A stretch of 64,000 bases of DNA from a virus. The stretch lies in the IMG/VR virus record IMGVR_UViG_3300043219_000566, positions 152,502 to 216,501 of that record. The stretch is one strand, 5' to 3'. Below, piece by piece: positions 48,711 to 56,879 of the stretch. The notes under the pieces were generated by a model. The model was not told the DNA's origin, ran no database searches, and was given only the letters and a program-made list of their open reading frames with translations. Position numbers and translations under genes: made by a program. Positions within the stretch are counted from its first letter, which is position 1. Each line of letters opens with the position of its first letter.

Positions 48711-48985
48711 CAGACGCGAACGACCTGACTATCATCGGTAACGGCATCGGTGGGAACGATGCACCAAAGGCAACCGGGGCCGTTGCCTTCTGGATCACAC
48801 GACGGCACCACGACCGGCTTGAACGTGTCGTTCTCGGTCAACTCAGCAGGACGCGTAACCAACACAATGGGAGCGCCGTTTACTCCAAAAGGATACCCGA
48901 ACCCGCAGTGCTTTGCTTCTCTCTCCGTCATCGGACGCACGTCCACGATGACGTTGCCGACTAGAGGATGTTTGCCTTCACCCAT
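48710..48985 (-). CDS. hypothetical protein, 91 aa
   Basis: Not recognised. Starts MGEGKHPLVG with AGGAG upstream. Beta-rich with a CDPEGNGPGCLWC cysteine cluster. Its SD lies in the stop region of the tiny gene above. Confidence 0.6.
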   Translation of the reverse strand: MGEGKHPLVGNVIVDVRPMTEREAKHCGFGYPFGVNGAPIVLVTRPAELTENDTFKPVVVPSCDPEGNGPGCLWCIVPTDAVTDDSQVVRV

Positions 48986-48989
48986 ATCG

Positions 48990-49067
48990 TTACTCCTGAC
49001 GCCGGATCTTGCCCCCAGCCTCCGGAGGCTTGATGCAGCCGTTATCGCTCCGTGTGAAATCATCCAT
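48990..49067 (-). CDS. tiny protein, 25 aa
   Basis: MDDFTRSDNGCIKPPEAGGK then IRRQE. The ATG follows GGAGTAAGCTA, whose GGAG is inside the stop region of the gene above, and its own stop gives the SD for the next gene. Acceptable as a real small gene from the perfect fit; no function. Confidence 0.45.
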   Translation of the reverse strand: MDDFTRSDNGCIKPPEAGGKIRRQE

Positions 49068-49071
49068 TAGC

Positions 49072-49674
49072 TTACTCCAGTTGCTCAGGCTCATCGCGGA
49101 ACAAGCGCACTAGCTCCGCGGAAGCCACGATCTCCAGTTCCTCTGCCGTGCACACCAGCGCCATATCGTTCTGGAAAATACCGTCGTTAGTCATCCACGC
49201 CAGCGCGTAAGTGTAGTAGGGCTCCACGCCCTTCTGTTTGTCAGCGTAAGCTGCATTCAACAGAACGTCGACCACCGTCATGCGCAACCGCGCCGCCTGC
49301 TCAGACGTCACGTCCTGCGAAGCACTCACCACCTGCCCCAAGATGTAATGCGGTGCAGGCAGCATACCGCGCGCCGACTCAAACTCGGGCAGCTGGGAAG
49401 AGATCGGCACGCAGCCGTTGTCGTATACGTAGCCAAGCTTGTACTCCTGGCTCCGGGGCGACGGCAGCATCCGCACGTAGCGCAACGGACCCGCAGAATC
49501 GCAGCACATTCCAGAGATGTTCTCCAGAGTAACTAAGTCGATCCCCGCGAAGTCCTCGCGGTTAATCGGCCCTTCCAGACACAGGCACACGTGCTTCGTC
49601 ATCAGATCCAAGAACAGATCGCCTCCCAGAATCGTCTGACGGAGCGACGTACCCACGTCGTATGTGTTTGCCAT
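49072..49674 (-). CDS. hypothetical protein, 200 aa
   Basis: Not recognised. Contains TKHVCLCLEGPINREDFAG and LRMTVVDVLLNAAYADKQKG; mostly alpha/beta, soluble. ATG after AAGGAGG. Overlapped at its start by the frame of the previous gene for 113 bases. Confidence 0.65.
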   Translation of the reverse strand: MANTYDVGTSLRQTILGGDLFLDLMTKHVCLCLEGPINREDFAGIDLVTLENISGMCCDSAGPLRYVRMLPSPRSQEYKLGYVYDNGCVPISSQLPEFESARGMLPAPHYILGQVVSASQDVTSEQAARLRMTVVDVLLNAAYADKQKGVEPYYTYALAWMTNDGIFQNDMALVCTAEELEIVASAELVRLFRDEPEQLE

Positions 49675-49927
49675 GCTCAGCCGCCTCCTTCAGCGCGTTC
49701 GAGAACAAATCGAAGTCCGGGCCAGATGCGCCCATCAGCGACGCAACCTTGGACAGGAACAGCACGTTGACGGGGTGTTGCCGGTACTCATCTTCCGATT
49801 CAACCGAGCCGCGTACCGCTGAAATATGCAAAGCCCACGAGTTCAGAACTCCAGCTAGGTTGCTGGCGTCCTGAACCATGATAGCGTCCGCATAGGCGCG
49901 TTGCAGCTCCTGTGTAACTTCACCCAC
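49562..49927 (-). CDS. conserved small phage protein, 121 aa, with run-on end
   Basis: The first 85 residues (LQRAYADAIMVQDASNLAGV, then HPVNVLFLSKVASLMG) resemble a widespread phage family of about 95 residues with a VQDACNLSGV motif, function unknown. After EHGK the frame continues 36 residues over the start of the next gene, ending in an Arg/Ser/Asp-rich stretch. GTG start after AAAGGAGG. Confidence 0.6.
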   Translation of the reverse strand: MGEVTQELQRAYADAIMVQDASNLAGVLNSWALHISAVRGSVESEDEYRQHPVNVLFLSKVASLMGASGPDFDLFSNALKEAAEHGKHIRRGYVAPSDDSGRRSVLGSDDEARVPVSGRAD

Positions 49928-49940
49928 GATCGGCCTCCTT

Positions 49941-50414
49941 TCATGCTACCGCTTTCTGTTTGAGCTTGCGGCAGCGTACGACATCGTTGCTGAAATACGT
50001 GCCCCCCTGCTCCTGGGCCAGGTGGATGCCCCACCACTCGTTGCCCGTGAAGTCTGTGAACCAGATATCGCGGCGCGAGCAGCAGTACCAATTGTGCCCA
50101 CCACCCTTGTGAGACTTGACAAAGCACCGGATCTTGAACGATTCAGCGCCGTCGGTAACGAACCACTGGTAACCAGGCATTAGCAAAGACGGCTTAGGCG
50201 GGAACACGGTCCAGTGGCTGCGCGCGCATGAGGCCCGCCAACGAGCTAAGCGCTCGCGATACTTGGCCGCGAGCTGAGCGCAACACAACCGCTCAGCCTC
50301 GTAGTTACCCAGCCGAGCGGCAATCAGCTGCAGCGTAGCCGACGGCAGAACCATGCGTTTCACCAGGTACAACACGGTCTTGTCCTGCTTGAGCATCCAG
50401 TCAGGGATCTTCAT
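49941..50414 (-). CDS. hypothetical basic protein, 157 aa
   Basis: Not recognised. Starts MKIPDWMLKQ (GAGGGG upstream). Basic and aromatic-rich, with CCSRRDIWFTDFTGNEWWG and many Cys/Arg, so perhaps nucleic-acid binding. Overlaps the upstream gene by 14 bases. Confidence 0.65.
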   Translation of the reverse strand: MKIPDWMLKQDKTVLYLVKRMVLPSATLQLIAARLGNYEAERLCCAQLAAKYRERLARWRASCARSHWTVFPPKPSLLMPGYQWFVTDGAESFKIRCFVKSHKGGGHNWYCCSRRDIWFTDFTGNEWWGIHLAQEQGGTYFSNDVVRCRKLKQKAVA

Positions 50415-50727
50415 CGGAGCCCCTCTCCGACTGATTGTCCATACTTCTCCTCGCATGCCGCGCGATAAGCGTAGTCGGAGTGACCTCCACTTCACGCGCG
50501 GCGATAATGGGATCGGATACGTAAATACGGGACACGTCCGGGAGCAAGCGGAGGAGGCGTTCAGCGCGGATGACAATAGCACGATGCGGAATACCAGCCT
50601 CGTCCGCGGTGCTAATCACGCGAGCAAACGGACCCCACATTACAGTAAGCCCGCCCAACACTAATACGCGATCGCCCACCCTGATCACCTGCCCTCGCCG
50701 GTCCAGCGCGGGAGGTTCACGATTCAT
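50401..50727 (-). CDS. hypothetical protein with SH3/KOW-like start, 108 aa
   Basis: RGQVIRVGDRVLVLGGLTVM has the G-D-x-V turn of small SH3-type (KOW-like) barrels, followed by a helical, basic part. Function unknown. SD weak. Confidence 0.6.
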   Translation of the reverse strand: MNREPPALDRRGQVIRVGDRVLVLGGLTVMWGPFARVISTADEAGIPHRAIVIRAERLLRLLPDVSRIYVSDPIIAAREVEVTPTTLIARHARRSMDNQSERGSDEDP

Positions 50728-50736
50728 GAATTGTTC

Positions 50737-51090
50737 CTATGGTCCAGGGCCGGGAATTCCAGAGCTAGCCAGCTTGGCCCAGGCAGAAATGATAGCGGCG
50801 ACAACGGAGAACAGCCCGGCCACCACGCAGACAATGACCATGATTACCAACACCCGTTTGGAGCGCCGGTCCTCGCGATCCTGCGTAGTGCCGCTCGCAA
50901 TCCGCTTAGACAGCTCCTGAACGACCCGGTCGCAGTTCTCCCGACAATTTCGAGCCTCGGAGCCCATTACCTCCTGCGTCGTATGCGTATCGTTATGCTC
51001 TGTACGCAGAAGCTCGACCTGGTCACTAAGGCGTTCTAACTCGGTTAGAACGTGCTTACTCCACTCCGCCCATCCGTCTTCACCAGCCAC
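50737..51090 (-). CDS. coiled-coil protein with C-terminal membrane span, 117 aa
   Basis: Residues 8-50 form a charged coiled coil (LTELERLSDQVELLRTEHND), followed by Arg-rich linker and a single span (about 80-104, VLVIMVIVCVVAGLFSVVAA). This layout is like phage hemolysin/XhlA-type or holin-associated proteins. GTG start after AGGAG. No second lysis gene is adjacent. Confidence 0.65.
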   Translation of the reverse strand: MAGEDGWAEWSKHVLTELERLSDQVELLRTEHNDTHTTQEVMGSEARNCRENCDRVVQELSKRIASGTTQDREDRRSKRVLVIMVIVCVVAGLFSVVAAIISAWAKLASSGIPGPGP

Positions 51091-51129
51091 GACCGCGCTC
51101 CTAGCTCAACAACTCTTCGGCGCGCGACG

Positions 51130-51612
51130 CTACTCAGGCCACTCGGGGGCGCGCGGAACTGTAATTCCGACATACCAGCAATCCTCAACGAAACATCCCG
51201 CGTGCTTGACCTCCGGCTCGATCACCACGCCCATGCCTGGCAGCAGCCGCTGGTCCTCGTGGCCGTCCCGTTTGAGTATCATCGATCCGGCGTAGATGAT
51301 CAGCCACTCACGCTGGGAATGCGTATGGACCGGGAACTCGGTACCGGCCGAACTAAACCAGCGCGCGCACGAGACTTCGTCCTGCGACAGCAAATTCCAC
51401 GACAGACTGGTGCCCTTGCTCATGACGTGCTGTTTGAGCCCATCGACATCGGGACCGGTGGTTTCCGGGAAATGAGGCAAACAGTCCGTCATGACCCGCA
51501 GCCGCTTCAGCGACTCGGGACGTGCCGAACAACTGCCGCGCTCCTCAGTTTCGCCAACAGGGCGGCAAGTTTCCCCAGTCTGGCACTCTCCGTCGTTGCA
51601 GGATCGTTTCAT
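51130..51612 (-). CDS. cupin protein with Cys-rich N-terminus, 160 aa
   Basis: Start MKRSCNDGECQTGET with GGAGAACGACG upstream. The first 30 residues hold four cysteines (CNDGECQTGETC, then GSC). The C-terminal half is a cupin: FPVHTHSQREWLIIYAGSMIL (H-x-H ... E) and LLPGMGVVIEPEVKHAGCF. Might bind metal or act on a small acid. Its start overlaps the end of the gene above. Confidence 0.7.
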   Translation of the reverse strand: MKRSCNDGECQTGETCRPVGETEERGSCSARPESLKRLRVMTDCLPHFPETTGPDVDGLKQHVMSKGTSLSWNLLSQDEVSCARWFSSAGTEFPVHTHSQREWLIIYAGSMILKRDGHEDQRLLPGMGVVIEPEVKHAGCFVEDCWYVGITVPRAPEWPE

Positions 51613-51913
51613 CGTCGTTCTCCAACGGCACCGCAGAATCAGCAAAAATCCGCCCGGTCACCAGCGAGGTTTGATCAACGTCGGTATTGAAAACGATATC
51701 GAAGCCAAGGGAATTAGCTTCACCGCTCACTTCGACAGACGCTACACGCGCGTCACGAGACACTCTGCCCGCGACCTCCTTGGCCACCTGCAGACTCAAA
51801 CCAGGGTCCTGCACGTTCGCAAATACGCCGGTGCAGCCACGCGAGATCGCTTCGCTCGCGCATTCTAGCAACACAGCGGTTAACTGACATTTTGGACACG
51901 GATCGTCTGCCAT
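51545..51913 (-). CDS. hypothetical protein with N-terminal CxxC, 122 aa
   Basis: Not recognised. Starts MADDPCPKCQLTAVL (GGAGAGCATC upstream). CPKC is a possible half zinc site. Centre is alpha/beta (LSLQVAKEVAGRVSRDARVA). The end overlaps the cupin gene by 68 bases. Confidence 0.6.
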   Translation of the reverse strand: MADDPCPKCQLTAVLLECASEAISRGCTGVFANVQDPGLSLQVAKEVAGRVSRDARVASVEVSGEANSLGFDIVFNTDVDQTSLVTGRIFADSAVPLENDDETILQRRRVPDWGNLPPCWRN

Positions 51914-51953
51914 GATGCTCTCCATTCTAAAACAGTGCGCCGAGACTAAGCAA

Positions 51954-52187
51954 CTACGACACCGCGTCAAGTTTCCCAGCTTCAGTTTCGTAAGGGCAGT
52001 CAGAGCACGGATCGCCTCGACAACGCCGCTCCTGCTCGTCCCAGCGTTTTCGATTTATCGCGCAGCAAATCGGGCAGCGGCGCGCGTATCGATCAAAGTA
52101 CTTGCTGCTTTCCGTAACCGGCAGCTTAGTCGCACCGCACATCGGTGCACCACCTGAACTACGCGCAAGGTGAAGATAATCCTCCAC
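51954..52187 (-). CDS. small zinc-binding protein, 77 aa
   Basis: CPICC and CSDCPYET with a CGAT upstream provide at least four Cys for zinc. Basic middle (RRCPICCAINRKRWDEQERR). Several starts are possible; GTG at 52187 has GAGG eight bases before. Lies just below a 49-aa gene. Confidence 0.6.
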   Translation of the reverse strand: MEDYLHLARSSGGAPMCGATKLPVTESSKYFDRYARRCPICCAINRKRWDEQERRCRGDPCSDCPYETEAGKLDAVS

Positions 52188-52212
52188 AAGCACATCCTCG
52201 TCAACAAGGTGT

Positions 52213-52362
52213 TTACCCCCGCCGCCTATCAGCCAAGCGGTAGGCTAGCACGATCTCTTCAGACACGGTCAGACGAAATACTCCTGCAGAGTACAAGCAA
52301 CCGATGCCCTCGAACAAATCAGAGGGCACGCCGCCCCACTCCAACAGCAAATCAGCTCCCAT
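52213..52362 (-). CDS. small protein, 49 aa
   Basis: MGADLLLEWGGVPSDLFEGI, then GCLYSAGVFRLTVSEEI and a basic tail. The ATG has GGAGGGCTGAGC upstream and overlaps the previous stop by 11 bases, as usual here. No relatives recognised. Too short for a 60-aa cutoff but fits the operon exactly. Confidence 0.55.
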   Translation of the reverse strand: MGADLLLEWGGVPSDLFEGIGCLYSAGVFRLTVSEEIVLAYRLADRRRG

Positions 52363-52720
52363 GCTCAGCCCTCCAAGATCCCACGATCTGCATCGTCACG
52401 CTGGCCAGCACGCTGCACACGCGGCGACAAACAGCCTCGCGAGTGGGGTACCTCTCCTCGCCCTCGAATAGACCGAATATCGAAGGTGCAATACACACGA
52501 TCTCGAACAGGTAGTCACTCCGCGAGAACGCAGGTTTGGCCTGAATGATCGAAAGCGTACCGACCGAGCTGGACGCCAAAAGCTGGTACGGCCCCAGCGG
52601 AGTAAACGAAAACTTGCTAGCGACTCCGCTTAGCTTTTCCACGTCGACCCACAGCGGGTGTTCCCGTATTTCCAGCTCCAGCCCGCCCGCCGCCTGGAGC
52701 ATCTTCAGCAGCTTTTTCAT
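52352..52720 (-). CDS. hypothetical protein, 122 aa
   Basis: Not recognised. ATG after AAGGAGCCCGACC. Mixed fold with a C-terminal helix (AVCRRVCSVLASVTMQIVG). Its first 104 bases are overlapped by the previous frame. Confidence 0.6.
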   Translation of the reverse strand: MKKLLKMLQAAGGLELEIREHPLWVDVEKLSGVASKFSFTPLGPYQLLASSSVGTLSIIQAKPAFSRSDYLFEIVCIAPSIFGLFEGEERYPTREAVCRRVCSVLASVTMQIVGSWRAEHGS

Positions 52721-53513
52721 GGTCGGGCTCCTTCAGCCACGCGGGGATCTCGGTCAGCACCCAGCCACTACGCTCGTCGTCAGAGTACCTGGGCTTGTAC
52801 TGCGGCGGATTCGCATCCGGCGTAAACACCGCCATCAGAGCATTGGCCCGCGCCACCCGACCGTAGCTAGCCCACGCCGGAGTACCGACGCGCTGCCAGG
52901 CGTAACGCAGCGACAACAGGTGGCACAGAACTTGTGTGCTGGGCCGATAGCCCAAGTCGCACAGCTCCCAGCTGTCCGAGCCAAACAGCTCGGGCATCTC
53001 GTTCAACATGGTTCCGCAGCTGTGCGGATCGTCGCACTCGGATCGCAGCCAGGCTTTCATCAACGACACCACGTTGTGGACGGAAACACCGCGCTCGCGC
53101 TCGATAAGCTTTCCGGCCCACTCAGCGGGATTCTGGTCCTCCGGCACGTTCTCCATCAGGTGCTGCCACAATCTCTCGGCCATCAGCTCCGAGTCCCACT
53201 CCCGGCCGCCACGCCCAGTATCGCTAGCAAGACACTTCTCGGCGAAGTAGCCCATGCCGAGCCCGGCTAGCCACTGGAAACTGATGACATCGGACCAGCG
53301 GTAGACCGCGTCACCCAGGTCACCGTAGACCATGAGCGTGCTGTGCCGGATAACGAAGCAGCAACAGTTGATGGTGCTCTTGGGGTTGCGCCAGTCCAGC
53401 ATGAACAACACGGTGCCGTCCGGATTGACCATCTTCCGGAAGCGGGCTTCGTGTCCGTTCTGCTGCTCGGCCAGATTGTTACAGTCATCTTTGTGACGTT
53501 GCAGAGCGGACAT
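52617..53513 (-). CDS. hypothetical protein, 298 aa
   Basis: Not recognised. ATG after GGAGGAAATCT. Pieces such as TVLFMLDWRNPKSTINCCCF and FQWLAGLGMGYFAEKCLAS suggest a folded enzyme-like core, but no motif is named. The last 34 residues (EKAAEDAPGGGRAGAGN and on) are low-complexity and overlap the next gene. Confidence 0.65.
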   Translation of the reverse strand: MSALQRHKDDCNNLAEQQNGHEARFRKMVNPDGTVLFMLDWRNPKSTINCCCFVIRHSTLMVYGDLGDAVYRWSDVISFQWLAGLGMGYFAEKCLASDTGRGGREWDSELMAERLWQHLMENVPEDQNPAEWAGKLIERERGVSVHNVVSLMKAWLRSECDDPHSCGTMLNEMPELFGSDSWELCDLGYRPSTQVLCHLLSLRYAWQRVGTPAWASYGRVARANALMAVFTPDANPPQYKPRYSDDERSGWVLTEIPAWLKEPDHEKAAEDAPGGGRAGAGNTGTPAVGRRGKAKRSR

Positions 53514-54000
53514 AGATTTCCTCCGGGTTCCAGATGTTCCTCTTGTAAGAATCGGCCAGGACCTGCACCGGCGAAAGCTCGTTGCGCATCCAGTTCAGCG
53601 GAACTTCGGCCGAGATCAACGCAGTCTCCGAGTGTTTCGCACCGATACGCCAGTCGATCGAGCGCGCGTTGATTTCCAAGCGATCCCAGCCGACGCTACC
53701 AAAAGCATACTCGGGAATTGCCAGATTCCGCACAACCAAGATATCGCTGTTCGTAACCTCCTCGTAGACTTGCTCGCACTCGCTGCACCAGCCAAATATA
53801 GCCGGAGACCACTCGTAGTACGTCAGCTCACACAAGCCCCGATCCACGCCCCGTAAAGAGTTCAGCAGCGCGATGCGCGCAGCCATCCAGCCCACCAGCT
53901 CAGGCGAGAAATCGATCACCATCACGTCTTCGCCATCGTAGCCCTCGTAGTTCGCTGACAACCGCGCCAAGAGAGCGTACGGGTAGCGTCTCATTTCCAT
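53485..54000 (-). CDS. hypothetical protein, 171 aa
   Basis: Not recognised. Begins MEMRRYPYALLARLS; aromatic and acidic, with FGWCSECEQVYEEVTNS that offers one CxxC. SD is GAGGTG; palindrome copy 7 stands directly above it. Confidence 0.65.
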   Translation of the reverse strand: MEMRRYPYALLARLSANYEGYDGEDVMVIDFSPELVGWMAARIALLNSLRGVDRGLCELTYYEWSPAIFGWCSECEQVYEEVTNSDILVVRNLAIPEYAFGSVGWDRLEINARSIDWRIGAKHSETALISAEVPLNWMRNELSPVQVLADSYKRNIWNPEEIYVRSATSQR

Positions 54001-54012
54001 GGTTCACCTCGT

Positions 54013-54024
54013 GTAGCGCGCTAC
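54013..54024. repeat. GTAGCGCGCTAC palindrome, copy 7 (over a stop, next to an SD)
   Basis: Exact copy; holds the TAG stop of the HNH gene and lies four bases above the SD of the next gene. Confidence 0.85.
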
Positions 54025-55082
54025 GATACGCCCCTTGCGGCAGCTGCCATTGCTGAAAACTGACTCCAGAGCCTGCGGAGACGAACGGGCGTCTCAAGCG
54101 TAGAGGTGAATTGCCCTAGCTCGTGCAACGCCCGTTTGGCCCGTTCAACAACCTCCGTATGCGCGACATCCAGTTCATCGACGCCGAAGCGCTCCCGCAA
54201 ATCGTCAACAAGCTGCTTAGCAACTCCGAGCGCGCCGACCGGCTCGTCGATAAGCGTTTCCTGGCCCGTCACGCTCTTTATCCCCTCGGGAGTCGTAAGC
54301 AGCACGTCGACGATGGTAATACCGCAATGGTCCAGGTCCTCCAGCTCATCCCGCGTGCTGCAAATCGCTGTCTCCCAGTCGACCGCTTGAACGATGTGGT
54401 GCACGCATTGACGCGACTCGGCCCAGAACCCGATGACATGGAACTCCGACGTAAACTGGGGCTGCACCGCCCCGGGAGGAGCCGGAGCCTCCGCAGCTTG
54501 GGTCTGCTCCGCAGCCGGAGCCTGTGCGGCGGCCGCAGGCGTTCCCGTCGTCGGGAGCTGAGGCGGAGTCACCTGCACCACCTCGATAGCGTCGTTCTTG
54601 CCCACCCCTGGCGGCGGTGCCGCAGCAGCCTGATCTTTTTTGAACTCGTGGGGCATTTTGTTCCCTTTCTTCTCGTCGCAAGGCGCGCAAGCCAGGCACA
54701 AATTGTCGTACCCGTTCGAGCCGTCCTTGCTGAGTGGAATGATGTGGTCCAACCGAGCAGTCTCCAGCGTCAACAGCGCACCGCACCAGCTACATGCAGC
54801 CCGCTCACGCAGCAGCCTCCTCTTCTGGTTGCCGTAGCGCTTCTTGCGCTGAACAGTCGGGTTCTGCACCGCTGGTTCAAAAGCCAACTCGACCAGTGCT
54901 ACGATGCCGCCAGTAAACCGCTGACCTTTTCCAGTCCCGGCAATGTAGTACGTCGGACCACGGCGGCTGCGCGGATAGAAGTTCACCAGGTAGTCGCCAA
55001 TGACCTGCCAGTGACCTCCGCCGCAGTCCTTCACCTTAGCTCCGGAAGCCTGCGCGGTTTCCCTCAGATCGCTGAATTTCAT
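54021..55082 (-). CDS. HNH endonuclease-domain protein, 353 aa
   Basis: Start MKFSDLRETAQAS (TCTGGAGG upstream). N-terminal 60 residues (GGGHWQVIGDYLVNFYPRS) look like a small alpha/beta DNA-binding piece. Residues 97-142 are an HNH nuclease with zinc: CSWCG, LDHIIPLSKDGSNGYDNL and CAPCDEKKGNK. A Pro/Ala linker and a further 160-residue domain follow. It could be a homing or packaging nuclease; a fusion of this kind is not one I recognise. Stop in palindrome. Confidence 0.75.
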   Translation of the reverse strand: MKFSDLRETAQASGAKVKDCGGGHWQVIGDYLVNFYPRSRRGPTYYIAGTGKGQRFTGGIVALVELAFEPAVQNPTVQRKKRYGNQKRRLLRERAACSWCGALLTLETARLDHIIPLSKDGSNGYDNLCLACAPCDEKKGNKMPHEFKKDQAAAAPPPGVGKNDAIEVVQVTPPQLPTTGTPAAAAQAPAAEQTQAAEAPAPPGAVQPQFTSEFHVIGFWAESRQCVHHIVQAVDWETAICSTRDELEDLDHCGITIVDVLLTTPEGIKSVTGQETLIDEPVGALGVAKQLVDDLRERFGVDELDVAHTEVVERAKRALHELGQFTSTLETPVRLRRLWSQFSAMAAAARGVS

Positions 55083-55137
55083 ATTGCCTGCCTCCAGACG
55101 ATACACTGACGTCGAACACAGTTTATGGAGAACGATT

Positions 55138-55479
55138 ATGGCTATCACCGACCCTACAGCCGTCGGGTTCTGCAACGAGAAAGTGCGCCCGCTCGCTAAC
55201 ATGCTGGCGCAAATGTACTACAGCGGCAAAGCGATCATCGACGAGTACGAAGCTCGTGGGGGCACCGAGTTCATCCCCAACGACCCCGACGAAGAGGTCA
55301 TGGACGGCGCACAGACCGACAGCCGCCCGGTAATCACCGGCCAGAACGTCACGCGCATCGGTCAAATCATGACCGAGATCATCGACGCCTTCGAGGCCAA
55401 CGACGAAGAGAAACTAGGCTGGATCTTCGCAGTTGCGCACCGGCCCACCATGTTGCCCCCAGGTAGCGAGATCGTCTAA
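55138..55479 (+). CDS. hypothetical plus-strand protein, 113 aa
   Basis: Not recognised. Starts MAITDPTAVGFCNEKVRPL, ATG after GGAGAACGATT. Helical N-terminal part, acidic C-terminal part (VMDGAQTDSRPVITGQNV). It shares a 55-base divergent gap with the HNH gene and comes immediately before the beta-helix gene, so it is probably a structural or assembly helper. Confidence 0.72.
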   Translation: MAITDPTAVGFCNEKVRPLANMLAQMYYSGKAIIDEYEARGGTEFIPNDPDEEVMDGAQTDSRPVITGQNVTRIGQIMTEIIDAFEANDEEKLGWIFAVAHRPTMLPPGSEIV

Positions 55480-56877
55480 ATGGCAATCGCAGCCGTCACA
55501 GAATGGGAGCTGCGCATCACCGGCCACGCCGACAACGGCGGCTGCTTCCGCTCGGATATTGCAGGCGGCACCGATTTCTCGCAGCAAGACAGCCCAGTGG
55601 AAACCTACAAAAAAACCCTTGCCACCTCGGGCGCGCTCTCGACAACGCTCACGCGCGGCTCCGGGAGCTGGGCCACGACCGCCGCCGGGAACTGCATCTA
55701 CATCACCGGCGGAACCAACTTTGCCGTAGGATTCTACCAAATTGTTCTATGGGTCAGCAGCTCATCGGTGGTCTTGGACCGTACACCTACCCCAGTCGGA
55801 GCAGGCAGCGCTGGCGACGGGCGGCTGGGCGGCGCGCAATCTGACCCAATTAGGCTCACCGCCGCGCTAGTCGCAGGCAATCGCGTCTGGTGCAAAGCCG
55901 GAACGCACACGATGGCTGGAGCCTGGCAACTGCCGCAAAGCATCGGTACCCACAAAGACAAAATCCGCTGGACCGGCTACCACTTCATCCGCGGCGACGG
56001 AGTCTACCCGGCTGCGATCTTCGACGGTAACGGAGCCTCGCGAGACGTGATGGAAGTCGGTACTTCCGCCGCGCTCTACGGTCAATACATCTTCGAGTTC
56101 CTAGGCTGGAAGGGCGCAGGTGGCTCCTACCCGGCTGTCGATGCCAACTGCCGCAACAACATTTTCTGGCGCTGCGGCACTTACGACACCAACTCCTCCG
56201 GGTTCTCTCTAGCAGCATTCGGCAACGTCGCCATAGGCTGCGAAGCCTACAACTTCGGAATCGGCGGAACAACCTCGTACGGCATTCAGCTCTATAACAA
56301 CTCAGCAGCCATCGGCTGCTACGCGCACTCACCTGTTGCGCGCGTTTGCACCGGCTTCCTAGCCTATTACGGAGCCACTCTTACGCGCTGCGTCGCAAGA
56401 AACGTATACCGCGGATTTTACTTCTCTACGTCCTCAGCCGCCTATCAAGGATTCCTAATAAACTGCGCAGCTTACGGCTGCGCCACCGACGGTATCTACA
56501 TCGCTGGCAACGTCGGGATGCTGAACCTGATCAACTGCCTGGGCGTAAACAACCTCGGGTTCGGAATCAACGACGCAAACTCCACAGGCGGGACAGTCAA
56601 CGTCTCTAACTTCGCGCACTACGGCAACGGTTCAGGAGGAATCGACACCGGCGGACCCAGCAACATGATCAGCCTGGGCGGCCTAAGCGAAATCGCGCTG
56701 GCCGAACAGCCCTTTATGAACCCAGCCGGACATGACTTTCGGATCAAGTCGCACATGACCGAGCTGCTGCGCACGGGGTTCCCCGAGAACGTGCTAGCCG
56801 AAGGCGTAATCGCCGATCTGCCCTACGGACTCGACTACGGACCAGCGGAGTCGCCCTGGCGCGGCCGGAGGACCTAA
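55480..56877 (+). CDS. right-handed beta-helix protein (tail spike/fibre candidate), 465 aa
   Basis: Repeated short strands with Asn/Gly/Cys ladders (GNVAIGCEAYNFGIGGTTSYG, cut; CYAHSPVARV; INCAAYGCATDGIYIAG; INCLGVNNLGFGIN) are the pattern of parallel beta-helix pectate-lyase-like folds found in tail spikes that bind or cut cell-surface polysaccharide. No catalytic residues could be set. N-terminal 120 residues are a separate beta domain. It starts directly after the stop of the previous gene. Confidence 0.78.
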   Translation: MAIAAVTEWELRITGHADNGGCFRSDIAGGTDFSQQDSPVETYKKTLATSGALSTTLTRGSGSWATTAAGNCIYITGGTNFAVGFYQIVLWVSSSSVVLDRTPTPVGAGSAGDGRLGGAQSDPIRLTAALVAGNRVWCKAGTHTMAGAWQLPQSIGTHKDKIRWTGYHFIRGDGVYPAAIFDGNGASRDVMEVGTSAALYGQYIFEFLGWKGAGGSYPAVDANCRNNIFWRCGTYDTNSSGFSLAAFGNVAIGCEAYNFGIGGTTSYGIQLYNNSAAIGCYAHSPVARVCTGFLAYYGATLTRCVARNVYRGFYFSTSSAAYQGFLINCAAYGCATDGIYIAGNVGMLNLINCLGVNNLGFGINDANSTGGTVNVSNFAHYGNGSGGIDTGGPSNMISLGGLSEIALAEQPFMNPAGHDFRIKSHMTELLRTGFPENVLAEGVIADLPYGLDYGPAESPWRGRRT

Positions 56878-56879
56878 CG

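Noticed and set aside
54123-55109. 328-residue open frame on the plus strand
   Set aside because: Fully antisense to the HNH protein, whose zinc and His motifs are plain; Arg/Leu-rich shadow.
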